Shown here piece by piece: positions 7,730-16,527 of a stretch of 64,000 bases of DNA. The stretch is from Advenella kashmirensis WT001 (GTDB lineage: Bacteria; Pseudomonadota; Gammaproteobacteria; Burkholderiales; Burkholderiaceae_B), in the NCBI RefSeq assembly GCF_000219915.2, contig NC_017964.1:2294001-2358000 (forward strand), read 5' to 3'. The notes beneath the pieces were generated by a model, which made no database searches, was not told the DNA's origin, and saw nothing but the letters and a program-made list of their open reading frames with translations. The translations under genes were made by a program, and so were the position numbers. How positions within the stretch are numbered: position 1 is the stretch's first letter; every line of letters starts with the position of its first letter.

Positions 7730-8434
7730 ATGGAAAAGAAAAAAAATTCAACTCGTAAGGCCGACCGGAAATTATCTGATTCTGAAACCTTGGAAATTGT
7801 GAGCCTTATTGGCGATGATGCCAATAGTGATGCGTGGTCCTCATTTGTTTTTTTTAGATCTGAAGAAGAGAGAGATTTAGCTTTAGAAGCCTTTAAATAT
7901 CGGAACAATCCAGAGAAAATGTTTCAGCTCTACGGCGAAGAAATAGATCTGATGTATAAGCGAATTAACACGGCTTTCGATCAGATACGAGAATACAAGG
8001 CCGCATATGCTCGATACAGGGAGGTATCTAAACAAGTGTGGGGGAAAAATTATGACCCACAAATAGGTTCGGCTGCCCGACAAGAGCTATTGGAATTTCT
8101 TCGAGATAATCCTCTGAGCATGCAAACCCAATTATTTTTGTGCCTGAACTCGGTTACTTCACAAGACGATATTGAAAATAACGTTGCGCGAAATTTATCA
8201 AAAATCGGCAAAAGCGCAATAGCAAAAAAATTGGCCAAAGACCCAAAACAGCAAGAAAAACAGTTCATAAAAGAATGCTGGAAAAATTGGCAGGCCGATA
8301 AATCACAGTACAAAAGCAAGGCGGCATTTGCAAGAGACATGATGGATAAAGTCGAGAAATTGACTAGCACCAAGAAAGTCGAGGACTGGTGCCGCGAGTG
8401 GGAAAAAGAAACCATCACCCTACCGGTACAGTGA
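7730..8434 (+). CDS. Hypothetical protein of the satellite (234 aa)
   Basis: A lysine-rich, mostly helical protein of 234 aa with no recognised domain. It begins MEKKKNSTRK and contains YKAAYARYREVSKQVWGKNYD. The A+T content is higher than in the flanking chromosome, as in other accessory genes here. It lies between the integrase block and alpA on the same strand. Its 3' end carries the first of three TACCGG repeats spaced exactly 20 bp. Function unknown; a regulatory or replication role would fit its location. Confidence 0.6.
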   Translation: MEKKKNSTRKADRKLSDSETLEIVSLIGDDANSDAWSSFVFFRSEEERDLALEAFKYRNNPEKMFQLYGEEIDLMYKRINTAFDQIREYKAAYARYREVSKQVWGKNYDPQIGSAARQELLEFLRDNPLSMQTQLFLCLNSVTSQDDIENNVARNLSKIGKSAIAKKLAKDPKQQEKQFIKECWKNWQADKSQYKSKAAFARDMMDKVEKLTSTKKVEDWCREWEKETITLPVQ

Positions 8435-8471
8435 GCATTCTACCGGCATAGTGCGCACCGTACCGGTTCAG
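8421..8471. repeat. Three TACCGG repeats at 20-bp spacing
   Basis: TACCGGTACAG (8421), TACCGGCATAG (8441) and TACCGGTTCAG (8461) begin exactly 20 bp apart, across the end of the preceding gene and about 80 bp upstream of alpA. The regular spacing suggests protein binding on one helix face, as an operator or as origin iterons. Confidence 0.55.
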
Positions 8472-8506
8472 CTATCTATCTGATTTATCTACACAAATAC
8501 ATAATC

Positions 8507-8542
8507 AATCCCGTAGTTCCACTAACGCTTATTAACGGGATT
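8507..8542 (+). promoter_or_regulatory. Inverted repeat over the alpA ribosome site
   Basis: AATCCCGT (8507-8514) and ACGGGATT (8535-8542) are perfect 8-bp arms ending 4 bases before the alpA ATG. The right arm contains the only purine-rich stretch able to act as ribosome site. It may be an operator for AlpA itself or an RNA hairpin limiting translation. Confidence 0.4.
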
Positions 8543-8546
8543 TATT

Positions 8547-8747
8547 ATGAATCAAACTATATTACTCAACATCGGTGATGTGAAGAAGCAGACCGGCTAC
8601 CGGTCTACCCAAACGATCTATAACAAAATGGCAAGCGAGGGATTCCCCCGCCCCATTTCAATCGGTGATCGTTCCAAACGCTGGTTACTGTCCGAGGTGG
8701 AAGCCTGGGTACAGGAACAGATCAAGAAAAGCCGTGGCGAGGTGTGA
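8547..8747 (+). CDS. alpA: AlpA family DNA-binding regulator
   Basis: A 66-aa MerR-like winged helix protein: LLNIGDVKKQTGYRSTQTIYNKMASEGFPRPISIGDRS...WLLSEVEAWVQ. The pattern matches AlpA/excisionase-like proteins, including the GF-P-P-I..G-R turn and the C-terminal WxxxEVEAW helix. In P4 satellites AlpA activates the integrase gene and promotes excision; in Gram-negative PICIs alpA is a signature regulator next to int. The stop codon is followed one base later by the next start, so it heads a small operon (8547-9372). Confidence 0.88.
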   Translation: MNQTILLNIGDVKKQTGYRSTQTIYNKMASEGFPRPISIGDRSKRWLLSEVEAWVQEQIKKSRGEV

Positions 8748-8748
8748 C

Positions 8749-8967
8749 ATGGCTACCATCACCAAGAAAGCATCTATCCTTGGCACACTCCACGACCGCA
8801 GCCTGAACCGTTTTGAGGCCGAGCGCATTGGCGATCATTGCCTTCATTCCACCATTGCCGACCTGCGCAAGGACGGTCACAACATATACAGCCAATGGGA
8901 AGTTGTCGAGACCCGATTCAAACCGACCCGCGTAAAACGGTACTTTTTACTGCGGGGGACGCGATGA
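8749..8967 (+). CDS. Small winged-helix-like protein
   Basis: A 72-aa protein starting at ATG 8749, one base after the alpA stop. It contains 'LNRFEAERIGDHCLHSTIADLRKDGHNIYSQWEVV', the helix-turn-helix plus wing pattern found in small phage DNA-binding proteins (N-terminal region of phage helix-turn-helix regulators). The stop abuts the next ATG at 8968. Probably a DNA-binding replication or regulatory partner translated with alpA. Confidence 0.65.
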   Translation: MATITKKASILGTLHDRSLNRFEAERIGDHCLHSTIADLRKDGHNIYSQWEVVETRFKPTRVKRYFLLRGTR

Positions 8968-9372
8968 ATGGCACGTCACAAACGATCAGAACACCCGATA
9001 GGTGGCCGCTTCTGCGCGGTGCCTCACAAGGTGTTGGACTGCCCGGCATTTGCCAGCCTGTCGGGTGCCGGGACACGCCTGCTGCTGGAAGTAATGCGCC
9101 TCTACAATGGCAACAACAATGGCCAGATACACGTTACTCTCACAGCACTGAAAAAGCGCGGCTGGAACAGCAACGATACTTTAAGTCGAGCGCGGCAGGA
9201 ACTCCAAGACAGGCGTTTCATCCAAATGACACGGCTACCCTGCCTTCCGAGGCGTGGCGCATGGTACGGCCTGACATGGCGCCCATTGGATTACACTCCA
9301 GAGATGGATCTCAAGCCGGTAGATTTTGTAAAAGACTCATTTTTACTATGGGATGAAAAACAAAATGACTGA
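8968..9372 (+). CDS. Putative replication-associated DNA-binding protein
   Basis: A 134-aa basic protein. The segment PIGGRFCAVPHKVLDCPAFASLSGAGTRLLLEVMRLYNGNNNGQIHVTLTALKKRGW resembles, over its length, the winged-helix N-terminal domain of phage O-type replication initiators and related satellite proteins (described by pattern only). It follows the previous gene with no gap. Four copies of the palindrome ACCGATTTTCGGT start at its last codons and extend downstream, so it is a candidate for the protein that binds them. No primase or helicase is recognised in the element; replication may depend on host or helper proteins. Confidence 0.5.
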   Translation: MARHKRSEHPIGGRFCAVPHKVLDCPAFASLSGAGTRLLLEVMRLYNGNNNGQIHVTLTALKKRGWNSNDTLSRARQELQDRRFIQMTRLPCLPRRGAWYGLTWRPLDYTPEMDLKPVDFVKDSFLLWDEKQND

Positions 9373-9495
9373 CCGATTTTCGGTCAATAGGAAGGCTCCA
9401 TTGAACCGATTTTCGGTAATATGAACCCCTCCTATTGACCGATTTTCGGTTCAATACAAGCACAAAACGCCATTTTGATATTACCGATTTTCGGT
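9372..9495. repeat. Four copies of the palindrome ACCGATTTTCGGT
   Basis: The exact 13-mer ACCGATTTTCGGT (arms ACCGA/TCGGT) occurs at 9372-9384, 9405-9417, 9438-9450 and 9483-9495. Start-to-start distances are 33, 33 and 45 bp. The copies fill the otherwise gene-free space between the putative replication protein and the next small gene. This looks like an iteron-type origin or a multi-operator control region. Confidence 0.75.
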
Positions 9496-9533
9496 GACTT
9501 TATATATACAGCCATCTGTACAAGGAAATAACG

Positions 9534-9734
9534 ATGAATAAACCACGAATTACAGCATTGCGGGTCGACGGTATGGACGTAAACCTATTTTGGGTCGCAC
9601 ATACGGACTTGGCACCCTACGGGGACACGAAAGGGGAAGCAGTAAAGGCATTTTGCGATCAGGAAGGCTACGAATATAGCGGACAAATCCTATTTGGCGA
9701 TGCGGATTATCTGGTAGTGCGGCCCACGAAGTAG
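9534..9734 (+). CDS. Small hypothetical protein (66 aa)
   Basis: ATG at 9534 with an AAGGA site at 9524-9528. The product starts MNKPRITALRVDGMDVNLFWVAHTD and is short and mixed alpha/beta. No family is recognised. It is the last gene before the regulatory gap and the morphogenesis block; a control function is possible. Confidence 0.55.
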   Translation: MNKPRITALRVDGMDVNLFWVAHTDLAPYGDTKGEAVKAFCDQEGYEYSGQILFGDADYLVVRPTK

Positions 9735-9739
9735 TCCAA

Positions 9740-9858
9740 CCACCAATGGTGGACGGATTACGTACTAGGCCGTAATCCGTCCTATCACGGTGATGTCACG
9801 CAATGTCATGTTGCGCCCACAGTCCCGAATCGCGGACAGGGTGTCCCGAATATGGGAC
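9740..9858. promoter_or_regulatory. Dense palindrome cluster upstream of the capsid operon
   Basis: This gap holds three structures. CCACCAATGGTGG (9740-9752) is a palindrome. A perfect 12-bp stem GGACGGATTACG/CGTAATCCGTCC with an 8-base loop lies at 9751-9782. Two imperfect palindromes, GTCCCGAATCGCGGAC (9822-9837) and GTCCCGAATATGGGAC (9843-9858), begin 21 bp apart. The stem could terminate the early transcript (no T run), and the paired palindromes sit about 130 bp before the capsid gene, a fitting place for an activator site. Confidence 0.5.
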
Positions 9859-9989
9859 TACGCACAAAAAACAACGGCGATATTTCCATTCCAATCCAGT
9901 ACCATCCATCCCATAAAAAGAGCCTCTTTCCATTAAGGAATACATGATATTTATCAGCTACCTATTTACGTAAAGAAAGGTACTGACCA

Positions 9990-11186
9990 ATGAACATTGT
10001 TGAAATCCGGGAATCCAAAGCCCAAACCGCCGCGCAGATGCGCACACTGCTGGACAAAGCTGCTGCTGAAAAACGCGATTTGTCTTGCGATGAATCAGCA
10101 TCATTCGATGCAATGAAATCCACCATCAATCCCTGGAAGCCCAAGAGCAACGTGCCGCCTTCCTGGCTGACATTGAGCGTGGCGCAAAACCTGACCCCGC
10201 ATTCGCCAAAGTCGAGCAACGCATTACCGTACTGGACGCGATCCGCAGTCAGATGGGTGGCGGTGTATCTGGTGCACTGGCCGAGTTCAACAAAGAGGCT
10301 GAGGTTCGCAATGGCCGCAAAGCCGAGGGCGTGTATGTCCCGATGTCTGCTTTCGAGACTCGCGTATCAACGACCACGACCGCAGCCGAGATTACCCCTG
10401 ATGACTTCCGCGCCGATCAATACATTGGCCCCCTGCGTAATTCCCTGCTGATGCGTTCAATGGGTGTTCGCACTCTGACTGGCCTTCGTGGCGATGTGGT
10501 GGTGCCAAAGCATGGCGCTTCACTGATTGCCGGCTGGGTTTCTGAAAACGAAGCCTTGACCGCCAGCGACATGTCTTTCGATGACGTTCGCCTGGAGCCG
10601 AAACATGTGGGCGCGCTGACTGAACTGTCCCGGCAGTTGATCCAACAATCCAGCCTGACATTAACGGCCTGGTGCGTGATGATCTGAACGCCGTGATGGC
10701 TCAAGCACTGGACACGGCCCTGATTAACGGTTCAGGCGTCAAAGACCCGCTGGGCATCCTGAACACAGTAGGAATCCAGACTGGCACATTGTCCGCTGTA
10801 CCGACCTGGGCTGAAATCCTAGAACTGTCTGACATGCTTGATGTGCTGAATGTGACGGGCTATCGCTACCTGACCAACCCCACAGTAATGAAGCTGCTGC
10901 GCGGTACTCAGAAAGAAACCGGTACAGGAAACTACCTTGCCACGACTGGCAGTATCGGGGATGTGCCAGCCAGTATCACAAACCAGATGCCGGCTGACAC
11001 TCTGCTGTTGGGTGACTTCTCACAAATGCTGCTGGGTGTCTGGTCCGAAGTGGATATTCTGGTCAATCCATACGCAGAGACTGCTACTCAAAAGGTAACG
11101 TGCTGGTTCGGGCAATGATGACTGCTGGTGCTGCTGTACGACACCCTGAGGCTTTCGTCAAAGTCACAGTGGCATCTGGCGCATAA
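9990..11186 (+). CDS. HK97-fold major capsid protein (three frameshifts)
   Basis: Joining frames gives about 398 aa, the usual length. A helical N-terminal delta-like region (VEIRESKAQTAAQMRTLLDKAAAEKRDLS) is followed by the HK97-family phage capsid domain (MGVRTLTGLRGDVVVPK, VSENEALTASDMSFDDVRLEPKHVGALTELSRQL, LLLGDFSQMLLGVW). Breaks are near 10130, 10660 and 11098, each restoring a good protein when bridged; the true stop is TAA at 11184-11186. It builds the icosahedral shell. The capsid gene lies before protease and portal, the reverse of most HK97-like phages. Confidence 0.85.
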
Positions 11187-11192
11187 GGAGTA

Positions 11193-11723
11193 ATGCGAAT
11201 GCTGGAACTACGAACAAGCAATGAGATTAAGGCTACACGGTCCCGCGTTTGGGGTTATGCCGCCTTGTTTGATTCACCAACTGATTTAGGCGAATTTCGG
11301 GAAGTGGTCAGGAAAGGTGCCTTTCGCCGCTCATTGGTTGAGTCCAGCATTCGCGCCTTATTCGATCATGACGCCGGAAAACTGTTGGGTACGACCCGAG
11401 CCGGTACGCTGTCATTGCGTGAGGATGACAAAGGCCTAGCCTTTGAATTGGATTTACCAGATACCACGCATGGCCGCGATGTGGCCGAACTGATTCGCCG
11501 CGGCGATATTGCCGGGTGCTCATTCGGTTTCACGACCCGATCCGATAAATGGGTAGCAGGCGACAAATTCACCCGCGAACTGCTGGACGTGGATCTGGCC
11601 GAAATTACCCTGACAGCGAACCCAGCCTATCCGCAGACCACGGTTGCCTTGCGCAGCCTGGACGCGATGGTCAAGCAATCATGCGATGCGCACCTGCGTA
11701 AGCTGTGGATGGAAACACTATGA
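11193..11723 (+). CDS. HK97 family prohead protease
   Basis: A 176-aa protein (176 codons; alternative ATG at 11199). It carries the prohead protease pattern: VWGYAALFDSPTDLGEFREVVRKGAF, LFDHDAGKLLGTT with the catalytic His, and GDIAGCSFGFT with the Ser region. 'TRELLDVDLAEITLTANPAYPQT' near the end is a family signature. It cleaves scaffold and capsid delta domains during maturation. It starts 6 bp after the corrected capsid stop and overlaps the portal start (ATGA at 11720-11723). Confidence 0.88.
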   Translation: MRMLELRTSNEIKATRSRVWGYAALFDSPTDLGEFREVVRKGAFRRSLVESSIRALFDHDAGKLLGTTRAGTLSLREDDKGLAFELDLPDTTHGRDVAELIRRGDIAGCSFGFTTRSDKWVAGDKFTRELLDVDLAEITLTANPAYPQTTVALRSLDAMVKQSCDAHLRKLWMETL

Positions 11724-12876
11724 TAAAAAAACTACTTTCCCGATTCGGTTTCGAGAAACGCGCCGATGGTGATAATTATTGGGAGAACTGGCAGGCCCTA
11801 CGATCCGGACCAGTAAACGACAAGACGGCGCAATCAGTAAGCGCCGTTTACGCTTGCACCAGCGCAATCAGCGAGACGATAGCCAGCCTGCCATTGCACC
11901 TGTACGAACGTGACGATGCCCGCACCAAGGCAAAAGATCATTCCTTGTACGGTGTTCTCCACGACATTGCAAACCCGCACCAGACCGCCCTGGAGTTCCG
12001 AGAGTGGATGATGGCCTGCGTACTGCTCAAAGGCAATGCCTACGCTCGCATAGAACGTGGATGGGATGGCCAGGTCACTGCCTTGCACCCGATCCACCCG
12101 GACCGCGTGTCTATCCTGCGCACTGCCACCGGCCTGATCTACGAGTACTCAGACCACAAAGGCACAGTACACAAGCTGCTGCAAGATGAAGTATTCCACC
12201 TGAAACACCGCGCCGGTGATGATGTGCTGATGGGCGTGTCTCCAATACAGGCCAGCCGGGAAACGATCGAGCTGTCCATTGCTGAACGAGATCACGGTAA
12301 CGCGACATTCAGTAACGGCACCCGGCTGTCTGGCATTCTCAAATTCCCACAGCACCTGAAGCCAGAACAGCGTACAGGTCTGAAAACGTCCTGGGATAGT
12401 CAATACAGTGGTGGCGCCAATGCCGGCAAGACTGCCATCTTGGATCAGGGTGTCGAGTACCAGACCATATCCATGTCCCTTGAGGATGCCGAATGGATCG
12501 AGGCCCGGAAGTTCTCAGTGATTGAAGTATGCCGACTATTCCGAGTGCGCCTGTGATTGCTCAGAGCATGGAGAGTGCGAACTATTCCAACTCAGTAGAG
12601 CTTGCCAGACAGTTTGTGACCCTATGCTTACGCCGGCACCTGGTGGCATGGGAACAGGCCATATCAAAGCAACTGCTCACACAGGCAGGCCGCAAACGAT
12701 ACAAGCCAGAGCACAGCGTGGAAGGTCTATTGCGTGGTGATAGCACCGCTCGCGCAGAGTTCTATAAATCAGGTATTGATGCTGGCTGGATGCTGAAAAG
12801 TGAAGCGCGCCGCCTGGAGAACCTGCCAGCCATTAAGGGAATTGACGATGCCAAAGCTACCGACACTCAAGCCTAG
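11720..12876 (+). CDS. Phage portal protein (frameshifted)
   Basis: Lambda/HK97-type portal of about 385 aa once a break near 12550 is bridged (EVCRLFRV joins PVIAQSMESANYSN). Family features are SVSAVYACTSAISETIASLPLHLY, LLKGNAYARIER, 'ALHPIHPDRVSI', 'VFHLKHRAGDDVLMGVSPIQ' and, after the break, a helical C-terminal domain. The portal forms the dodecameric ring through which DNA is packaged and to which connectors bind. The ATG at 11720 overlaps the protease stop; the upstream in-frame GTG at 11705 is less likely. Confidence 0.85.
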
Positions 12877-13293
12877 ATTACCGGTGATGGGTTCAATTGT
12901 GGAAGAACAGTTGAAACGCCGCTCCAAGAGCACAGGGCGCGATGCTGACCCACGCCGCACCATACCCCTGAACAGTAGCAGATGGCAGCGCTGCGTGCTG
13001 TGGTGCTGTCCCAAGAGCCATTGTGTCGCCATTGCAATGAGCGTGGCATCGTGACACCTGCAACTGATGTGGATCATGTGAGTGGTGATCCAAGTGATAA
13101 CAGACCCGAGAACCTAGCGGGGCTGTGCCATGCGTGCCATTCGCTCAAGACTGCTGCTGACCACGGCAAGCGCGTGAATCAGGGATGCGATGTGGATGGG
13201 CTGCCGGCTGCGTGGAAAAAATCACCAGCAACCGATGGCGCTAGACCGCCCCTCCAGTGTTCATTTAACGCTGACTGCAAAGGTCGACTATGA
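12848..13293 (+). CDS. HNH endonuclease (frameshifted)
   Basis: The frame starts at ATG 12848 (MPKLPTLKPRL), breaks near 12985 and continues with LRAVVLSQEPLCRHCNERG...DVDHVSGD...NRPENLAGLCHACHS. The two CxxC pairs, the DH motif and the Asn-Leu-x-x-L form the HNH fold. Next to TerS and TerL in cos-type phages, HNH proteins help the terminase cut DNA during packaging. The stop overlaps the TerS start (ATGA at 13290). It starts inside the 3' end of the portal gene, as in a tightly packed packaging operon. Confidence 0.85.
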
Positions 13294-13750
13294 AAACGAC
13301 TGACAAACGCGCCCGTACAGATACCGCCAAGCTGCCGTAGAGGCCGCCCAGAACGCTGCAATGCCGCCCCTGGACCCGCCAGACTGTATCACGTTGCGAC
13401 CCGCAGACCGCCCATTTTGGGACCGTATCGTCCTATCCAAAGCCAGGGATAACTGGACTGATGTTGATCTGGTGAGTGCTGCGCAATTGGCACGCGCGCA
13501 ATCCGATATTGAGGAACTGCAACGCCAGATTGATGTAGATGGTTATGTGATCGAGGGCAAGATCAATCCTGCTGCGCAGATGCTGGAGACACTGAGTAAA
13601 CGCGCCATCGCATTGACCCGTGTATTGCAGGTTCATGCCCTGGCTACGGTGGGACGGTCTGCTGATACTGTGGATGCTGCCAAACTGGAGCGTGATGCCC
13701 GTCAGGACGATGACGACGACCTTATCCCACGTCTGAGGGCCGTTAAATGA
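13290..13750 (+). CDS. Terminase small subunit, P27 family (frameshifted near start)
   Basis: The ATG at 13290 gives MKTTDKRARTDTAK, and the frame is lost near 13325. The following frame continues AAVEAAQNAAMPPLDPPDCITLRPADRPFWDRIV and is open to 13750. The body (DRPFWDRIVLSKARDNWTDVDLVSAAQLARAQSDIEEL... GYVIEGKINPAAQMLETLSKRAIALTRVL) matches P27-type small terminases, which recognise the packaging start site and load the large subunit. Its TGA overlaps the TerL ATG at 13747. Being element-encoded, it should direct packaging of this DNA rather than helper DNA. Confidence 0.8.
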
Positions 13751-15248
13751 CACGCGCCGGGAAAGTGATTCAGTTTATCGAAAAATACTGCGTGACGCCG
13801 GACGGTGCGCACGTCGGTAAGCCCTTGGTACTGGCTGACTTTCAGAAAGAATTTATCCGGGCTGTTTACGACAACCCCGCAGGCACCCGCCGGGCCTATT
13901 TGAGCATTGCCAGGAAAAACGGTAAATCCGGCCTGATTGCTGGCCTGCTGCTGGCTCACTTGGTCGGACCCGAAGCGGTACTGAACAGTCAGATCGTGTC
14001 TGGTGCCATGTCCCGCGATCAGGCTGCTTTGGTTTTCAACCTGGCGGCCAAGATGGTTCAGTTATCCCCGAAACTGGCCAAGATCGTGCGCATTGTCCCG
14101 AGCGGCAAACGCCTGCTGGGTCTGAATATGAACACGGAATACAGGGCTCTTGCTGCTGATGGCAAGACCGCCCACGGCCTTTCCCCGGTCCTGGCTATCC
14201 TTGATGAAATGGGCCAGGTACGCGGCCCGCAGTCTGACTTTATTGATGCGATCACGACCAGTCAGGGCGCACACGCAAACCCGTTGCTGTTGATTATCAG
14301 TACCCAGGCCGCCACCGATGCCGATCTGTTGTCTATCTGGCTGGATGACGCGAAAACGTCCGACGATCCCCGGATTGTGTCTCATGTGTATGCGGCACCA
14401 GAAGGCTGCGATCTGATGGATAAATCGGCATGGGAAGCGGCAAACCCAGCACTCGGATTATTCCGCTCTGAAGATGATCTGGCCGAACAGATGAAGCAGG
14501 CGCAGCGGATGCCATCAATGGAGAACAGCGCCCGTAATCTGCTGCTCAATCAAAGGGTATCGACCGAAAGCCCGTTTGTTTCCCCCGATGTGTGGAAGTC
14601 GTGTGGTGGTAGTGTCCTTGATTTTGAGGATACCCCTGTCTATGCCGGCCTGGACCTGTCTGCCCGTACCGACCTGACCGCCTTGGTCATTATCGGCAAA
14701 GTGGATGGTGTCTGGCAGACAGTCCCGCATTTCTGGACACCCGAGCAAGGAATAGCGGATCGAGCGCACAAAGACAGAAGCCCGTATGACGTATGGGCCA
14801 GACAAGGGCTATTGCACACGACACCAGGCGCAACCGTGGATTACGAATATGTGGCGATGCAGATTGTCGAGATTCTGGCTGACTTGAACGTCCAAGCCAT
14901 TGCGTATGACCGCTGGCGCATGGACCTGATGATGCGTGAGTTTGAACGGCTGGGCGTGACGTTGCCGTTGATGCCATTCGGACAAGGGTTTAAGGATATG
15001 TCCCCGGCCTGGATGCCGTGGAAGCTGAATTGCTCAATGGCCGCGTGGCTCATGCGATGCATCCGGTCCTGACTATGTGCGCTGCCAATGCTGTAGTAAC
15101 GAAAGACCCAGCCGGCAATCGCAAACTGGACAAGGGCCGAGCAACGGGCCGCATTGACGGTATGCAAGCGATGGCAATGGCTTTCGGTGCTGCTGGTGGC
15201 GCCGAAGTGGAACAGACATATGAAGCGTATGAATTCGATTTTGCATGA
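13747..15248 (+). CDS. Terminase large subunit (frameshifted)
   Basis: About 500 aa after bridging a break near 15020 (KDMSPA joins LDAVEAELLNGRVAH). The ATPase domain has a Walker A-like ARKNGKSG (residues 55-62) and Walker B AILDEMG (150-156). The nuclease domain begins with VYAGLDLSARTDLTAL at about residues 297-312, with metal-binding Asp. This is the HK97-like large terminase that pumps and cuts DNA at the portal. The C-terminus ends TYEAYEFDFA at 15248. Confidence 0.88.
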
Positions 15249-15433
15249 TGTTCTCCCCAGCTACCGGGGACCGCTTGTAGGCTTGCAAGCGGAGAGGGTA
15301 GATGAGGATCAGACGGTGAGTGCCTCATTTAGCGAAAACCCCGTCAGGCGGCGCGATGGAATTTATTGGCCCTTTAATCCTGGGTGCGATTCTCCGCCAT
15401 CGGTGGCCGCCAACTATTATTTAAGGAACTGAC

Positions 15434-15757
15434 ATGGATATAGGCAAACTGAAGCACCGAATAACGATTCAGAAACAGGTAGAAGGATCGGGACCCACCG
15501 GCCAGCCGATTCTAAGCTGGGAGACGGTGGCTATCACCTGGGCGCAGGTTCAGGGAATCAGTGGCCGGGAGTTTTTCGCCTCCAGCACTGAACAGGCAGG
15601 CACGACATGGAAAATCATCATGCGGTACATACCGGGCCTGAAATCATCCTATCGCGTCCTGCTGGATGACCAGATATTCAATATTAATGGCATTTTGCCA
15701 AACAACGACAAGACCATGATTACAGTCATGGCTGAAACCGGAGTAAACAATGGTTGA
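15434..15757 (+). CDS. Head closure / head-tail adaptor protein
   Basis: A 107-aa protein matching the SPP1 gp16-type head closure family: 'MDIGKLKHRITIQKQ...DPTGQ-like GPTGQPILSW', WAQVQGISGREFFAS, W-x-x-x-MRYIPGL, YRVLLDDQIFNINGIL. It caps the packaged portal and provides the docking face for a tail. It overlaps the next gene by 8 bp. A 185-bp gap with no convincing gene separates it from TerL. Confidence 0.8.
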   Translation: MDIGKLKHRITIQKQVEGSGPTGQPILSWETVAITWAQVQGISGREFFASSTEQAGTTWKIIMRYIPGLKSSYRVLLDDQIFNINGILPNNDKTMITVMAETGVNNG

Positions 15758-16025
15758 TGTAACCCAAGCTAAAGAGCACATGCGCGTCGATCACGACTTT
15801 GAAGACACGCTGATCCAGACCTACATTGATGCGGCGACCGCTGGTGTGCTGGACTATCTGAATCTGGCTGCCATGCCAATTCCGACGCCGGCGCCCGTTA
15901 CCGCAGCGATCCTGCTAGCCGTAGGCGATCTGTACGAGAATCGGGAAAGCAAGATCGAGAACCGGTCGGTGGATAACCTGACCTACAAACGGCTGCTGGA
16001 CCCGTACCGAGCGATGGATGTGTGA
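15750..16025 (+). CDS. Head-tail connector protein (gp6-like)
   Basis: A 91-aa helical protein of the HK97 gp6/phage QLRG-like connector family: 'VTQAKEHMRVDHDFEDTLIQTYIDAATAGVLDYLN', a middle helix TAAILLAVGDLYENRE, and NLTYKRLLDPYR at the end. It binds under the portal ring. It is the last recognisable morphogenesis gene; no tail tube, tape measure, baseplate, holin or endolysin gene follows, which fits a tail-borrowing satellite. Confidence 0.82.
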   Translation: MVDVTQAKEHMRVDHDFEDTLIQTYIDAATAGVLDYLNLAAMPIPTPAPVTAAILLAVGDLYENRESKIENRSVDNLTYKRLLDPYRAMDV

Positions 16026-16113
16026 CTTACTCAAATTGAGTGAGTGTCCGCCATTGGCGGGTAAAGCAACCCGCATCTGAAATGCGACTTTCGGATTTGA
16101 AATCGAGAGGTTT

Positions 16114-16126
16114 CCACCAATGGTGG
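16114..16126. repeat. Palindrome CCACCAATGGTGG (second copy)
   Basis: Identical to 9740-9752. The two copies flank the whole packaging module (9990-16025). A further palindrome (ACTCAAATTGAGT) lies at about 16028-16041. Confidence 0.5.
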
Positions 16127-16192
16127 AATACCCCAGTAACAAAATGTCATATTTACCGGATATGATAGGCGCTCATTCAACAAGGAGGTTAT

Positions 16193-16408
16193 ATGCCTAG
16201 CAAAATAGTACAGATAGCAGTTTCTTCCCCCTATGAAGGCAGCCGTATACATCTTTTTTTTGCATTGGCCGAAGATGGAACCGTGTGGAAGCGCCTAGAG
16301 CATCTCAGTGACAGCTCAGAGGGAAAATGGATACAGATACCAGCTTTGCCCGACGGCATATCCGATGAGGCCTTTAATGACTTTGTTAGTAACCCAATCG
16401 GTGGATAG
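16193..16408 (+). CDS. Small hypothetical protein (71 aa)
   Basis: ATG at 16193 with a strong AAGGAGG site at 16181-16187. The product 'VQIAVSSPYEGSRIHLFFALAEDGTVWKRLE...WIQIPALP' reads as a beta-rich domain like those binding tryptophan-lined pockets; no family is assigned. It is the last gene before the right attachment site and is outside the packaging operon, the usual position of satellite accessory cargo. Confidence 0.6.
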   Translation: MPSKIVQIAVSSPYEGSRIHLFFALAEDGTVWKRLEHLSDSSEGKWIQIPALPDGISDEAFNDFVSNPIGG

Positions 16409-16527
16409 GGTCGGTTTGAGAAGCCCTACCTAAGTAACTGGTTACTCCGAATCGAGGACACAGACCAAAATGGGCGCCTGATTTATCCTAAAAACAACGC
16501 CCTACTTTTCCATAGCCATCCATTTCA

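Noticed and set aside
8421..9495. Short repeats considered as a CRISPR array
   Set aside because: Units are 11-13 bp palindromes with few copies and short, unequal spacers, and there are no cas genes; they look like protein-binding sites.
15154..15432. Open frame between TerL and the head closure gene
   Set aside because: It overlaps the TerL 3' end in another frame, has poor amino-acid composition and no homologue pattern; the 185-bp gap is more likely non-coding.
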